Below are positions 50,572 through 60,978 of a stretch of DNA of 64,000 bases, one piece after another (position 1 is the stretch's first letter; each line of letters starts with the position of its first letter). A program made the translations under genes and the position numbers. Source of the stretch: Acidobacteriota bacterium (GTDB lineage: Bacteria > Acidobacteriota > Blastocatellia > UBA7656); NCBI GenBank assembly GCA_016201275.1, contig JACQDB010000116.1, positions 1 through 64,000 on the forward strand, written 5' to 3'. The notes below the pieces were generated by a model. It was not told where the DNA came from. It did no database searches and saw only the letters and a list, made by a program, of their open reading frames with translations.

Positions 50572-53019
50572 CTAGCGCTTCAACACGACGATGGTCGCGC
50601 CCGCGCCGCCTTCATTCGCAGGTGCCAGGGTAAAGCTTTTAACGTGGGTATGACCTTTTAATAAATTGGCAACCGCCTGTCGCAAAGCTCCTTTGCCATG
50701 TCCATGAACGATGCGTATGGTTTCGAGTCCGGCCATAAATGCGGCGTCTAAAAATTTATCCACGCGGTCTTCGGCTTCATCCACTTTGGTGCCGATGATG
50801 TTCAACTCTTGGGCGAAATCTTCATCCACTTGGAAAGACGCGCTCACGCCTTTGGGTAAACTGGCGGCGGCCTTGGGCGTGGGCGTGGCCGTTTGCAGTA
50901 ATTTTAGTTCTTCGCGTTTGGCGCGAAATCGCAGAGAGCCTATCAATATGGTATAAGTGCCGTCGTTGATGCTTTCCACGGTGCCGTCCTGATTGAGCGT
51001 CAGCAAGCGCACACGATCACGCTCGCGTATCTCCGCGCTCTCTTCTTCAAATTGGCCGGGGCTTTCTGCAACCGTCGGAGGTTCAGGCAGCGGTGCGCTG
51101 CTTGGCGCAGTCGGCGCGGCTGATGATGAAGTCGTAGCGGCAACTTGTTTGCGTAGTCGCACGCCAGCCGAACGGCGCAATTCGGCAGCGCGAGTCTCGG
51201 CCTCTTTCTTCACTCGCGCCGCTGCGACTTTATCTTGCACCGCTTGCAACAACTGTGCACTTTCACGCTTGAAATCGCTGATGACTCGCGCCAACTCCTC
51301 CTCGAACTGTTTGCGCCGCGCCGCTTCTTTGCGAACAAACTCCAAATCCAGTTGCGAATATTTTTCCGCCGTCGCCTGACGTTCTTCTTCGAGAGCGATT
51401 CGCAAAGCCTCTTGTTCATCCACCAGCGCTTTCAAACGCTTCACATAATCGTTGGCCTCTAGATGTTGCGGATTCAATTGCGCCTTGGCGTCTTCGATAA
51501 CTTCCGCAGGCACTTCCATACGTCGCGCAATCGCCAAACCTGCCGAAGCACCGGCAATGCCAACCAACAAACGAAAGGTCGGCCTCAAGGTCTGCTCGTC
51601 AAATTCCACCGAACCATTCAACACCTGGGTCGCTTGCGACGCCCACACCTTCAAAGGGTTGTAATGCGTCGTTGCTATAGTGGTCGCGCCGCGCTGTTGA
51701 AAATGTTTGACGATGGCAATGCCCAGCGCCGCGCCTTCGTCGGGGTCTGTGCCGGTTCCCACTTCATCGAGCAAGATCAAGGCCGGTGGTGCAACCAGAG
51801 CCATCATTTCGGCGATATTTTTCATGTGCGCCGTAAAGGTGGAGAGATTGGCGGCGATGGATTGTTGATCGCCTATGTCTGCGAGTATCTGTGTGAAAAT
51901 CGGCAGCGCGGCTTGTGTGGCCGGAACGTGCAAGCCCATCTGCGCCATCAAGGCAATCATCCCTACGGTTTTGGTGACCACGGTTTTGCCCCCGGCATTG
52001 GGGCCGCTGACCACCAATGTCAAATGCTCTTCATCCATTTCCAGAGTGATTGGTACAATGCGCCCGCCTGTCTGTTTCAAATTTTGTTCCAGCAACGGAT
52101 GCCGCGCCTCTTTTAACAACAGGCCGCGACCGTTTTGCAATTGCGGCGCGACACAATGAAATTGCAGTGACAAGCGCGCTTTGGCTTGGGTGAAATCCAT
52201 CTCGGCAAGAGCGGCGACGATCTGATGAATGCCCGGCAGATTGGCGCGCAGGGTTTCCGAAATGTGAAATAGAATCTGCGCGATCTCCGCTTCTTCCTGT
52301 TCGCGCAGGCGCGTCATTTCATTGTTCTGTTCGATGACGGCCAGCGGCTCTACATAAGTTGTCTGGCCGCTGGATGAAAGCCCATGCATGACGCCCGGCA
52401 CTTGTCCGCGCGCATCTGTGCGAATCGGTATGACAAAGCGCCCGTTGCGAACCGTGACGATTTCATCTTGCACAGAGCCGGAACGGTCGCGCATCAACGC
52501 TTCCAGATTGCGATAAATGCGATTGCGGCGGTCGTTGATTTCGCGGCGTATGCGCCGCAATTCGGGACTGGCGTTGTCATCAATTTCGCCGTTCGGCAAA
52601 ATCTTGCCGCGTATCGTTGCCAGCATTCGCCGCAGATCAGGAATCTTTGCGGTGATAGAGAAAAGCTCTTGGTAACGCGCTCGAATCTCGGTTTGATTGA
52701 ACTGCGCCGCCAGGTCAGCGCCGACCGCCACCAGACTTTGCAAGGCCAGAAGTTCAAGCGGCTCCAGACTCGTCCCCATGATTTGCAACTGCGCCAGAGA
52801 GCTTTCCGGGTCGGTGATTTCGCCCAACCCAAAAGCTCCCCCTGTGGTCAAATAATCCACGCACTCTGTGGTGCGCTGCAATTCACGTTGCAACCATAAA
52901 GGGTCGGTCGAAGGTGACAGTTGCGCGACTCGTTTGCGACCAAGTGGTGTTTGTACGTGTCGCACCAGCAATTGCAAAAGCGCTTCGAGTTCGAGAGTTT
53001 GAAAGGTGCGCTGATTCAT
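50572..53019 (-). CDS. mutS2: MutS2 endonuclease
   Basis: MutS2 lacks the mismatch-recognition domain of MutS and acts on recombination intermediates or collided ribosomes. The ATPase core has Walker A GPNAGGKTVVTKTVG near residue 340 and Walker B LILLDEVGTGTDPDEGAAL. A long coiled coil (about 510-620) follows. The C-terminal Smr nuclease domain has TIRIVHGHGKGALRQAVANL. A Pro/Ala/Ser-rich insert lies near 640-670. Length (815) is normal. The ATG at 53019 is preferred, though a TTG at 53028 with AAGG upstream is possible. It is divergent from the AddB-like gene. Confidence 0.95.
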   Translation of the reverse strand: MNQRTFQTLELEALLQLLVRHVQTPLGRKRVAQLSPSTDPLWLQRELQRTTECVDYLTTGGAFGLGEITDPESSLAQLQIMGTSLEPLELLALQSLVAVGADLAAQFNQTEIRARYQELFSITAKIPDLRRMLATIRGKILPNGEIDDNASPELRRIRREINDRRNRIYRNLEALMRDRSGSVQDEIVTVRNGRFVIPIRTDARGQVPGVMHGLSSSGQTTYVEPLAVIEQNNEMTRLREQEEAEIAQILFHISETLRANLPGIHQIVAALAEMDFTQAKARLSLQFHCVAPQLQNGRGLLLKEARHPLLEQNLKQTGGRIVPITLEMDEEHLTLVVSGPNAGGKTVVTKTVGMIALMAQMGLHVPATQAALPIFTQILADIGDQQSIAANLSTFTAHMKNIAEMMALVAPPALILLDEVGTGTDPDEGAALGIAIVKHFQQRGATTIATTHYNPLKVWASQATQVLNGSVEFDEQTLRPTFRLLVGIAGASAGLAIARRMEVPAEVIEDAKAQLNPQHLEANDYVKRLKALVDEQEALRIALEEERQATAEKYSQLDLEFVRKEAARRKQFEEELARVISDFKRESAQLLQAVQDKVAAARVKKEAETRAAELRRSAGVRLRKQVAATTSSSAAPTAPSSAPLPEPPTVAESPGQFEEESAEIRERDRVRLLTLNQDGTVESINDGTYTILIGSLRFRAKREELKLLQTATPTPKAAASLPKGVSASFQVDEDFAQELNIIGTKVDEAEDRVDKFLDAAFMAGLETIRIVHGHGKGALRQAVANLLKGHTHVKSFTLAPANEGGAGATIVVLKR

Positions 53020-53104
53020 AAACTGCAATTATGCCTTGAGCAATCCCGAATTCGTAAGCAGAATTATTCCAGCCCATCATCAAAGTTGAATTTGAGAAAT
53101 CGTT

Positions 53105-56100
53105 ATGAAGATATTAATCGGCAAAGCCAACTCTGGAAAAACTACGCGCCTGCTATTGCGTATAGCGGAAGTTGTCGGCAGCAATCGCGGCAAACCGATT
53201 TTATTGGTTCCCTCAAGCAACAGCGCTGCGGTGTTTCTTGAGCGCTTAACGCCGTTTCTGCCGCCGCAATTTTCCACCCAAGCACAACCGTTGATTATCA
53301 CCTTTCCCGCTTTTGCTGAAAAACTATTTCGTCATTTGGGCAAGCCTTATGCCTTGCTGTCAACCATTGAGCGGCAGCGCATTTTGCAAAGCATCATTGC
53401 CGGATTAGCCGAAGAAAAGGCGCTGGAATATTTCGCCAACAACGCCGATAAACCCGGACTGTGGCATTCGCTGGCGAAGTTTATAGATGAGCTATGGAAC
53501 AGCGGCACGGATGCGGCGGCCTTCGCAAAGGTGGCGCAGGGCGGTAGTAAAAAAGATGCTGACATCGCCAGAATTTTCCGCCGCTATGAAGCAAGGTTGC
53601 AACAGCGCCGCGTGATGGATGGCGAAAGCGCGCCGTTTTTTGCGCTTCAAGCCTTGCAGTCAATATCCGGCGCGACTTCTCTTGAACCTGAAAAATCGCT
53701 GCAAAAGTTGCAGCAGGATTTTCCGTTGGTGGTTGCCGATGGCTTCGATTTTTTTACTGCGGTTCAGGTGCAGTTGTTGTCCACGATCAGCGCCCTTGGC
53801 ATAGAAACCGCCGCCGCCTTCACCTATGAAGCCGAGCGTGCGGTGCATATGTGGCAACAGCCAACCCACCAACGCTGCAAACAGGAAGCGGCTGAGTTTC
53901 TGTTTTGTGAGGCTCAACCCGGCTCCCGCATCGCCCAGGTCGCGGCGCATTTGATGGACGATGCAAAACCAGAATCTGATAACGAGACTGAAGACGTAGA
54001 GCGCGAGGGTGTAAAGGCGCGAGCTAAGATTACTGCTGGAAATGAACCGAGCCTTGAGCCTGAACCGAGCGTTGAACAAGAACTGAGCATTGAGCATGAA
54101 GCGAGCGTTGGGCATGAACTGAGCCTTGAGAATGAACTGAGCGTTGAGCATGAAGCGAGCGTTGAGCACGAACCGAGCCTTGCACAAGAGCGCTTGGCCG
54201 ATCAATGTACGGGCGACCACAGAGGGTCGCCCCTGCGTCAAGGGGCGACCCTCTGTGGTCGCCCGTACAAGCAAGCGATAACTGAACTAGCAGGGCGAAT
54301 TTTATCACCCTCATCAACCAGTCCGAGTGACCAGAAGGGCGCAGCGACGATGCAAATCGTTTCGGCGGCGGATCGTGCCGGTGAAGTGCGCGCCGTTGCC
54401 AGAGAAATCAAACGGCTGGTCTTGGAAGAAAAAATTTCGCTTGATGAGATAACCATTGTTTGTCGTTCCTTGAATCTCTACGCTGATCCGCTTGAGCGAG
54501 TGTTTGCGGAATGCGCTGTTCCGCTTGAACTCGACAATCAATTGCCGCTTGGCGAAAACCCTTTCATCGTTGCCTTGCTGCGGTTGGTGAATCTTCACGC
54601 CGAGCAGTTTCAACGGCGAATGGTGATAACCTCTTTGCGCTCGCCGTACTTTGATTTTTCAGCCTTCGGGTTTGACGACGACCGGATAAATTTATTGGAG
54701 CAGATTTCGTTTAGTGAACGAATCATTCAAACCGAAGCGCAATGGCAAGAGGTGCTAGGAAATCCCCCCCAAAGCCCAGCCGTTGATGCTTATGAACCCG
54801 CTTCGCCCGTGATTGATGCACCCACGAAATCAACTCTGCTGACCAAACTCAATCAGTTTTTTACAGCGGTAAGTTTTTCACTCAAAGCGACGAGAGCAAT
54901 TTTCGTTCGCCAAATTCTCGCACTGTTGAACACCCTGAAAGTCGAAGAACGCATGGCGCAAAGCGATCAGGCAAAAGTTGATGCAGCGGCGTGGCAAGCT
55001 TTTTCTACTCTTCTACAAACACTAGGCAAAGAAACTCCTCTGGAAACTTTTGCTCAAGCCAAGGCAATCAACGCCGTGCCGCCGCCAGGCCGGTTTGAAA
55101 CATCGCCTCAAGAAATTAACTGGTCGGCATTTTATTACGAGTTGGAGAGCGCCGTGGCAGCGACTTCGTTCCGTCGTCCATCGCCAATGACGGCAAAGAT
55201 TTTGGTGCAGGAGGCGCACAATTTACGTCCGCGAAAGTATCAAGCGATTTTTGTGATCGGCTTAATCGAAGGCGAATTTCCTAAGAAATCCACCGAAACT
55301 ACGCCTTACACGCTGGCCGAAAAAAAACGCTTGCGCCAACAGGGCATAGATTTTTCGGAGACCATCAACGATGCCGGAGCCGACTTGACGCAATTTCATA
55401 AAGCTCTGACTCGCGCTGCCGAACGCCTTTATTTAAGCTATGCGCGCACCGATTCTTCGGGCGGTGAGTTGCTGAAATCTTATCTTCTAGATGAAGTTCT
55501 CGCGGTCGCAAATCCCGCAGACCTTCATCAATTGCATCTGGAAAAACAGAATGAAAGAACAGCTATACATTGCGCCGCGTCGCTTGAAGAACTGGCGCTC
55601 ATCGCCGCTGCAAGGTGGCGTCATCACCATGCAAAACGGCACGAGGCGCACGCTGCTCTTTTCGCCGACCCGCTTGCCGATATGCTGGCGGAAAATTTAC
55701 CGAGTTGGCCTGCAACACGGCGTGGTCTGGCCGTAGAACAGCGCCGTCTCTCCGGCTTGGAAGTTGGCGCGTATGGCGGCGTATTTGACGACCGCATCGT
55801 TGCCGGAAAAATCAACGCGATCTTTAACGAAGACTATACCTGGAGCGCCACCCGTTTGAATGATTACGGTATCTGTCCGTTTCGCTTCTTCGCCAAACAT
55901 CTGTTGAACCTCGCGCCGATCAAAGAACCCTCCGTAGGTTTTGCCGCCGAAGGTTTAGGCATCGCTTATCACAAAATTCTTGAAAAAACTTTTCGCGATT
56001 TACGGAACAAGGGTCTGACCTTGAGCGCCGCGACGTTTGATGAGGCGGTCCAGATTGCCTACGACCACTGTGAAGCGACGCTGCAAAAGATGCTCGACGA

Positions 56101-56698
56101 GCGCCTGATTCGCCAGAGCGCTTTATGGGATTTCGAGAAGAGCGAAATGAAAAAACGCCTCCATAATCTGCTGCGCGCCGAAGCCCTTTGGCAAAGCGAA
56201 CAAACCATCGAGCCGATTCGCTTTGAGCAAAGTTTCGGCCAAGGCGGACAAGCGCCGCTCACTATCGAAAGCGCCGATGGGAGCATCAAGATTCGCGGCA
56301 GCATAGATCGCATTGATAAGCAGGGCGATGGCCTGGCGGTGATTGATTATAAAACTTCACGCTCGCCAATTAATGCCAAAGATGCTCTCGAAGGGCGCAA
56401 CCTGCAATTACCGATTTATCTGCTGGCGGCGCAACGTGTACTGAAACTTGGGGAAGCGGTGACCGGCGGTTATTATCTGCACATCTACAGTTGTAAAAAA
56501 GGTTCGGAGTTTCCGAACAAAATGATGGACATGAAAACCATCACGGAAAAAGCCGAAGCCTTTATACGTGAGTATGTGAGCAAAGCGCGCCGCGCCGAAT
56601 TTCCGATTCAACCGAATCAACAACGCTGTCCGCCGTATTGCGAATTCGATTCGCTGTGCCGCATACAATCTTTAGGCGCGGCAGTCGAAGAAGAATGA
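53105..56698 (+). CDS. AddB-like PD-(D/E)XK nuclease with inserted repeats
   Basis: The 1197-residue protein has an N-terminal nucleotide-binding loop (IGKANSGKTTRLLLRI) and helicase-like regions. Its C-terminal RecB-type nuclease has GSIDRIDKQGDGLAVIDYKT and GRNLQLPIYLLA. A single Cys (YGICPFRFFAK) plus three near the end (CPPYCEFDSLC) form the Fe-S staple of AddB. It should act with an AddA-type helicase in double-strand-break repair; addA is not in the window. Residues about 314-361 are eight hexapeptide repeats and residues about 368-389 are coded by a 64-bp palindrome. Both lie between the N-terminal and helicase-like parts. Confidence 0.9.
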   Translation: MKILIGKANSGKTTRLLLRIAEVVGSNRGKPILLVPSSNSAAVFLERLTPFLPPQFSTQAQPLIITFPAFAEKLFRHLGKPYALLSTIERQRILQSIIAGLAEEKALEYFANNADKPGLWHSLAKFIDELWNSGTDAAAFAKVAQGGSKKDADIARIFRRYEARLQQRRVMDGESAPFFALQALQSISGATSLEPEKSLQKLQQDFPLVVADGFDFFTAVQVQLLSTISALGIETAAAFTYEAERAVHMWQQPTHQRCKQEAAEFLFCEAQPGSRIAQVAAHLMDDAKPESDNETEDVEREGVKARAKITAGNEPSLEPEPSVEQELSIEHEASVGHELSLENELSVEHEASVEHEPSLAQERLADQCTGDHRGSPLRQGATLCGRPYKQAITELAGRILSPSSTSPSDQKGAATMQIVSAADRAGEVRAVAREIKRLVLEEKISLDEITIVCRSLNLYADPLERVFAECAVPLELDNQLPLGENPFIVALLRLVNLHAEQFQRRMVITSLRSPYFDFSAFGFDDDRINLLEQISFSERIIQTEAQWQEVLGNPPQSPAVDAYEPASPVIDAPTKSTLLTKLNQFFTAVSFSLKATRAIFVRQILALLNTLKVEERMAQSDQAKVDAAAWQAFSTLLQTLGKETPLETFAQAKAINAVPPPGRFETSPQEINWSAFYYELESAVAATSFRRPSPMTAKILVQEAHNLRPRKYQAIFVIGLIEGEFPKKSTETTPYTLAEKKRLRQQGIDFSETINDAGADLTQFHKALTRAAERLYLSYARTDSSGGELLKSYLLDEVLAVANPADLHQLHLEKQNERTAIHCAASLEELALIAAARWRHHHAKRHEAHAALFADPLADMLAENLPSWPATRRGLAVEQRRLSGLEVGAYGGVFDDRIVAGKINAIFNEDYTWSATRLNDYGICPFRFFAKHLLNLAPIKEPSVGFAAEGLGIAYHKILEKTFRDLRNKGLTLSAATFDEAVQIAYDHCEATLQKMLDERLIRQSALWDFEKSEMKKRLHNLLRAEALWQSEQTIEPIRFEQSFGQGGQAPLTIESADGSIKIRGSIDRIDKQGDGLAVIDYKTSRSPINAKDALEGRNLQLPIYLLAAQRVLKLGEAVTGGYYLHIYSCKKGSEFPNKMMDMKTITEKAEAFIREYVSKARRAEFPIQPNQQRCPPYCEFDSLCRIQSLGAAVEEE
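54044..54187 (+). repeat. Eight 18-bp tandem repeats inside the AddB-like gene
   Basis: The units encode hexapeptides of the pattern E-(P/L/A)-S-(L/V/I)-E-(P/Q/H/N), for example EPSLEP, ELSIEH, EASVEH. The array keeps frame and is acidic. Copy number is likely to vary between strains. Confidence 0.88.
54206..54269. repeat. 64-bp perfect palindrome inside the AddB-like gene
   Basis: Arms 54206-54233 and 54242-54269 are exact 28-bp reverse complements (TGTACGGGCGACCACAGAGG...) around the loop TGCGTCAA. The element is translated as CTGDHRGSPLRQGATLCGRP within the nuclease without breaking the frame. It is related to the nested repeat at 17797-17881. Confidence 0.9.
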
Positions 56699-56799
56699 AC
56701 GGCCAGAGGATTCGTTGAGGCTGCCATTTCGCTTTGCCGCCCACCCGTTGAAGCGCTACAATCCGAAGTCTCAAAATTGAATTCATTTTGAAAAATCAC

Positions 56800-57948
56800 A
56801 TGATCGAAAACGACATCACCGTGCGCGCAGTGCGCTCGCCAAAAGAGCAGAAACAATTTCTCGAACTGCCCTATCAACTCTACAAGGGACACCCGCACTG
56901 GATTCCGCAACTGCGTATAGCGCAGCAGGATATTCTCAATACCCGCAAGCATCCGTTCTATCAAACCTCTGAGGTGGAAAAGTTTTTGGCCTTGCGCGCA
57001 GGCAAAGTGGTCGGGCGCATCATGGCAATCGTCAATCGCGCTCATAATGAATATCATCAGGAACAGGCCGGTTTCTTTGGCTTTTTTGAAGTTGAAAATA
57101 ATTTCGCCACCGCCAAACACTTGCTTGATGCGGCGCGTGACTGGTTGCAATCAAAAGGCGCACAGCGTCTGCGCGGGCCGGTCAATCCTTCGACCAATTA
57201 TGAATGCGGCTTGCTCGTGCAAGGTTTCGATCAAGACCCCGCCGTGATGATGCCTTACAATTTTGCCTACTATGCAGAGTTGTTGGAGGGTTATGGAATG
57301 CACAAGATGGTTGACTTGTTCGCCTATGAAATCGGCGTCAGCGTTTTCAATATGTCGGAAAAACTCAAGCGCGTAGCCGACCGTTTGAAGAGCAAGTACC
57401 GCATCAGTCTTCGCAACATCAATATGAAAGACTTCAAGAATGAAGTGCAAATCGTCCGCCGGATTTATAACGATGCGTGGAGCAACAACTGGGGTTTTGT
57501 GCCGGTCAGCGAAGACGAATTCAAGCATCTGGCGAACGATATGAAACAGATCGTTGACCCGTCTGTGGTCTTTGTCGCCGAGCGTCTGGAAGACGACGGG
57601 AGCAAGCGACCGATAGGGTTTTTCCTCGCCGTGCCGGACATCAACCGCGCTTTGAAGAAGACCAACGGCAATCTTTTTCCTACCGGCTTGCTCAAATTGT
57701 TATGGCATTCGCGCCAGATCAATTATATGCGGATCATCACTATGGGCGTGGTCAAAGAGTTTCAACCGCTAGGCATTGCGGCGGTCTTTTACGATGAAAT
57801 TTATCGGCGTGCGGTTTCCGGCAAATTCAAAGATGGCGAGATGAGTTGGGTTTTGGAGAACAACATGATGATGAATCGTTCGGCGGAATTAATTGGCGGT
57901 AAGGTATCGAAGGTCTATCGCATTTATGAAACGCGCCTAATAGATTAG
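56800..57948 (+). CDS. GNAT-like N-acetyltransferase family protein
   Basis: The 382-residue protein belongs to a conserved long GNAT-like family. Landmarks are FLELPYQLYKGHPHWIPQLR near the start, KVVGRIMAIVNRAHNEYH, GFFGFFEVENNFATAKHLLD and RLRGPVNPSTNYECGLLV. The second half has IYNDAWSNNWGFVPVSEDEF and IITMGVVKEFQPLGIAAVFY, the latter like an acetyl-CoA loop. Substrate is unknown. The ATG at 56800 is chosen over the TTG at 56788; neither has a clear ribosome binding site. Confidence 0.82.
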   Translation: MIENDITVRAVRSPKEQKQFLELPYQLYKGHPHWIPQLRIAQQDILNTRKHPFYQTSEVEKFLALRAGKVVGRIMAIVNRAHNEYHQEQAGFFGFFEVENNFATAKHLLDAARDWLQSKGAQRLRGPVNPSTNYECGLLVQGFDQDPAVMMPYNFAYYAELLEGYGMHKMVDLFAYEIGVSVFNMSEKLKRVADRLKSKYRISLRNINMKDFKNEVQIVRRIYNDAWSNNWGFVPVSEDEFKHLANDMKQIVDPSVVFVAERLEDDGSKRPIGFFLAVPDINRALKKTNGNLFPTGLLKLLWHSRQINYMRIITMGVVKEFQPLGIAAVFYDEIYRRAVSGKFKDGEMSWVLENNMMMNRSAELIGGKVSKVYRIYETRLID

Positions 57949-58053
57949 AATACCAGCGCACTGCTTTATGCAGCGCTGCTTCATCCTGTTGACCATCCAT
58001 CGCAGCGTATCGGGTTGCTGATAGCTGCGCCTTGAGCAGGAGACGAATTGACC

Positions 58054-58893
58054 ATGCGAAAAGCGATTGTCGTAATGATCCTTGTGGTTTTGCTTGCCGG
58101 TGGCGGCTATTACGTTTACAAAAATGGCTGGCACTGGCCGTCTTCACCGTCGGCGCTTTTTTCTGCCGATGCTGATACCGCCAACAAAGTGAAAGACTCG
58201 TTTCGATTTTCCAAACGGCTGTCCGGTTTCAACATCAACGTGGCTTCAAACAGCGGCAAAGTGGTTTTGACCGGACAATTGCCGTCCGAGAGTTTGAAAG
58301 CGCTGGCTGGCGAAATCGCCAGCGATACCCGTGGCGTCTCTGAAGTGAAAAATGACATCGCGGTTGACCCGGCGGCGCAACCTTCGATTGAAAATGCGCG
58401 CATAGATGATCTGGAAATCCGTGCCGCTATTTTAGAAGCCTTCGCTCGCAGCCCCGAACTGGGCGGCAAAAGCATAGATGTGAAAGTCGAAAATAAAATG
58501 GTGACATTGGCGGGAACGGTGGACACCCCGGCGCAAAAAAGCGGCGCGGAACAAACGGTGCGCGCCGTTGATGGAGTCGCCGGTGTGGCCAATAATCTGG
58601 CCGTGACCAATCCGCAGGCGACCGCAGAACCGTCCGCTATGGCGTCGCAAAAACCGTCCGAGACCACAGCGGATTTGGCCAAAACCGTAGAGTTCGAGTT
58701 GTTTCGCACCGGCGCGTTTGACACAACGAAGATGAAGATCACGGCGGCGGGCGATAGCGTGACGCTGGCTGGAACGGCGCGTTCCAAAGCCGAGCAGTTG
58801 CTGGCGGAAAAGATTGCTCAATCCATCCACGGCGTGAATAAAGTGGTCAATGAATTGAAAGTTGTGGCACCTTTGCCACCGACAAAAAAATAG
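58054..58893 (+). CDS. Periplasmic BON-domain protein
   Basis: The 279-residue protein has an N-terminal membrane or signal segment (AIVVMILVVLLAGGGYYVY). Three BON-type repeats follow, at about residues 40-105 (NVASNSGKVVLTGQLPSESL), 110-180 (DVKVENKMVTLAGTVDTPAQ) and 205-272 (KITAAGDSVTLAGTARSKAE). BON domains bind phospholipid or envelope surfaces (OsmY-like). AGGAG lies at good distance for either the TTG at 58048 or the ATG at 58054. It stands alone. Confidence 0.85.
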   Translation: MRKAIVVMILVVLLAGGGYYVYKNGWHWPSSPSALFSADADTANKVKDSFRFSKRLSGFNINVASNSGKVVLTGQLPSESLKALAGEIASDTRGVSEVKNDIAVDPAAQPSIENARIDDLEIRAAILEAFARSPELGGKSIDVKVENKMVTLAGTVDTPAQKSGAEQTVRAVDGVAGVANNLAVTNPQATAEPSAMASQKPSETTADLAKTVEFELFRTGAFDTTKMKITAAGDSVTLAGTARSKAEQLLAEKIAQSIHGVNKVVNELKVVAPLPPTKK

Positions 58894-59098
58894 CGAGGCT
58901 AAATGCGCCAAAGACGAAAAGGTTGTGGTCAGCTATAATCAAGGCGATGAAACGGCTGTCCCGTATCACTTTTCGCAGTAGAGCAAAACCGAGACGATAG
59001 CACCGTAAATATTCAAGCTTGTGGAGTACCGGTTTCATACGAGATTTTCCTAAAGGATTCAGCCTGGCGGTTTCAAGTAACGGACGTTAAGGGGTCGT

Positions 59099-60904
59099 GT
59101 GCAACAGTCGGAACGGACAAAGAAGTGGTATAAAATCGAACTCGGTGCGACGCGCATCTTCCAGCGTATCCATCTTCCGCCCAATCAGAAAAATTTTATT
59201 CTCACGGTCATCATCGCTATTGCTTGTGGTTTGATGGCGGTCACCTACCACTTATTGATTAAACTGGTATCGGCCAATGTCATTGACCGCGTGATGGCCA
59301 TCGAAGGCTCCTCGCGTCCTTTCTGGATGATGGTGGTTCCGACGCTGGGCGGTTTGGTCGCCGGTCTCTTGATTTATTTCTTTTTCCCGGAAGCTCGCGG
59401 CAGCGGTATTCCGCAAGTCAAGGTCGCCTATTCGATGGATTACGGGCGCGTGCCTTTGCGCGCCGCCTTTGGCAAAGCCATCGTTTCGGCGTTAAGCGTC
59501 GGCAGCGGCGGCAGTCTGGGGCGCGAAGGCCCCACCGTGCAAATCTGTGCGGCGATTTCGTATGCGGTATCGAAACTCTTTTCAGTGCCGCGCCGCGTCC
59601 AGATGAACCAATTGCCGATCAGCGCCGCCGCCGCGCTCGCCGCCGCTTTTAATGCGCCGCTTGCCGCCGTCACCTTTGCCATAGAAGAGATCATCGGCGA
59701 CCTCAATCAAAAACTCGCCGCCTCTATAGTCATCGCCGCTGTGATTGCGTCAACCATTGAGCGCTGGTTATTGGGCGAGCATCCTTTGTTTGCGGGCGCG
59801 AATGTCTATGTCTTGAATCGGCCATTGGAATTGCTGGCCTATGCTGGATTGGGCGTCGCGGCGGGCATCGTCGGGGTGATTTTTTCCAAGATGATTTTAT
59901 GGTTGCGTATGGTTTTTCGTGACCGCATCAATGTGCCTGTGTGGTCGAAACCGGCCATCGGCGGGATGATTCTCGGCGTCATAGGTTTGTGGCAACCGCA
60001 CGCTCTGGGCTTGGGCTATGACTATCTGGGAACGGTTTTGCAGGGGCAGGATCATCTATTGTTGAAAGGCGTTTTGATGTTGATGGTGGCCAAAGCGCTG
60101 GCTTCGTCGTTCAGTTACGGGTCGGGAATGTCTGGCGGCGTCTTGGGGCCGTCTCTCTTCATCGGCGGGATGTTGGGCGCGGCGATGTGGCATCTGGTAG
60201 CCTTTTTAAATCCCACCGTTCAAGCCGCCAGAGGTTCGTTTGCTCTGGTTGGCATGGGCGCGATGTTTGCCGCTGTGATTCGCGCCCCGATGACTTCGAT
60301 TCTGTTGATCTTCGAGATGACCAACAACTACGCGATTATTTTATCGGTGATGGTGGCCAACGCCACCGCGTATCTGGTGGCTTCGCGATTTTCGCCCTTG
60401 CCGTTATATGAAGCGTTGCTGTTTCAAGATGGCATCAACATCAGCCACGCGCCCAAGACCGATGCCTTGGCGCGCATCACGGCGGCGTCCGTGATGACGC
60501 GGGAAGTGGTCACCTTGCCTGATGATATAACCGTGAATGAAGCCCTAGACATCGTTGGCAGATTGGAATTCAACGGCTATCCGGTTTGTACAGATGGTCG
60601 AATGATTGGCTTGATTACCACCAATGATTTGAAGCGACTGGAAGCCAAAGGTAATAAAGCGGCGATGCTGACGGAGGTGATGACGCGGAAAATTGTTCAC
60701 ACTCATCCCGACCAGACTTTGGATAAAGTGGTGTTGAAACTGGCACAGCGCGAACTGTCGCAATTGCCTGTGGTTTCACGCGCCGATGATTCGCGGCTAT
60801 TGGGCATCATCACTTTGCGCGATATTGCCCGCGCGCAAGCGCGACTGGCATCAAGTAAATATTCCCTCGATCAGGACGACACCATTCAACCTGTGAACCG
60901 CTAA
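59099..60904 (+). CDS. ClC family chloride channel/antiporter with CBS pair
   Basis: The 601-residue protein has about ten membrane segments with the ClC selectivity motifs RGSGIPQVKVAY near residue 100, GSGGSLGREGPTVQI near 135 (with the gating Glu), and GMSGGVLGPSLFIGG near 345. The last of these replaces the usual GIFAP. Two CBS domains end the protein (ASVMTREVVTLPDDITVNEA and VMTRKIVHTHPDQTLDKVVL), probably binding adenine nucleotides. The start is GTG with AAGGGG upstream. It could be a chloride/proton exchanger or a fluoride-type transporter. Confidence 0.93.
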   Translation: MQQSERTKKWYKIELGATRIFQRIHLPPNQKNFILTVIIAIACGLMAVTYHLLIKLVSANVIDRVMAIEGSSRPFWMMVVPTLGGLVAGLLIYFFFPEARGSGIPQVKVAYSMDYGRVPLRAAFGKAIVSALSVGSGGSLGREGPTVQICAAISYAVSKLFSVPRRVQMNQLPISAAAALAAAFNAPLAAVTFAIEEIIGDLNQKLAASIVIAAVIASTIERWLLGEHPLFAGANVYVLNRPLELLAYAGLGVAAGIVGVIFSKMILWLRMVFRDRINVPVWSKPAIGGMILGVIGLWQPHALGLGYDYLGTVLQGQDHLLLKGVLMLMVAKALASSFSYGSGMSGGVLGPSLFIGGMLGAAMWHLVAFLNPTVQAARGSFALVGMGAMFAAVIRAPMTSILLIFEMTNNYAIILSVMVANATAYLVASRFSPLPLYEALLFQDGINISHAPKTDALARITAASVMTREVVTLPDDITVNEALDIVGRLEFNGYPVCTDGRMIGLITTNDLKRLEAKGNKAAMLTEVMTRKIVHTHPDQTLDKVVLKLAQRELSQLPVVSRADDSRLLGIITLRDIARAQARLASSKYSLDQDDTIQPVNR

Positions 60905-60978
60905 GTAGGCGCGTGCGTGGTTGCTAGAGGCTGTCTCTTCCCGCTGCTGGCGAGGCTGCCGGAAATGATTTTGGTGCG

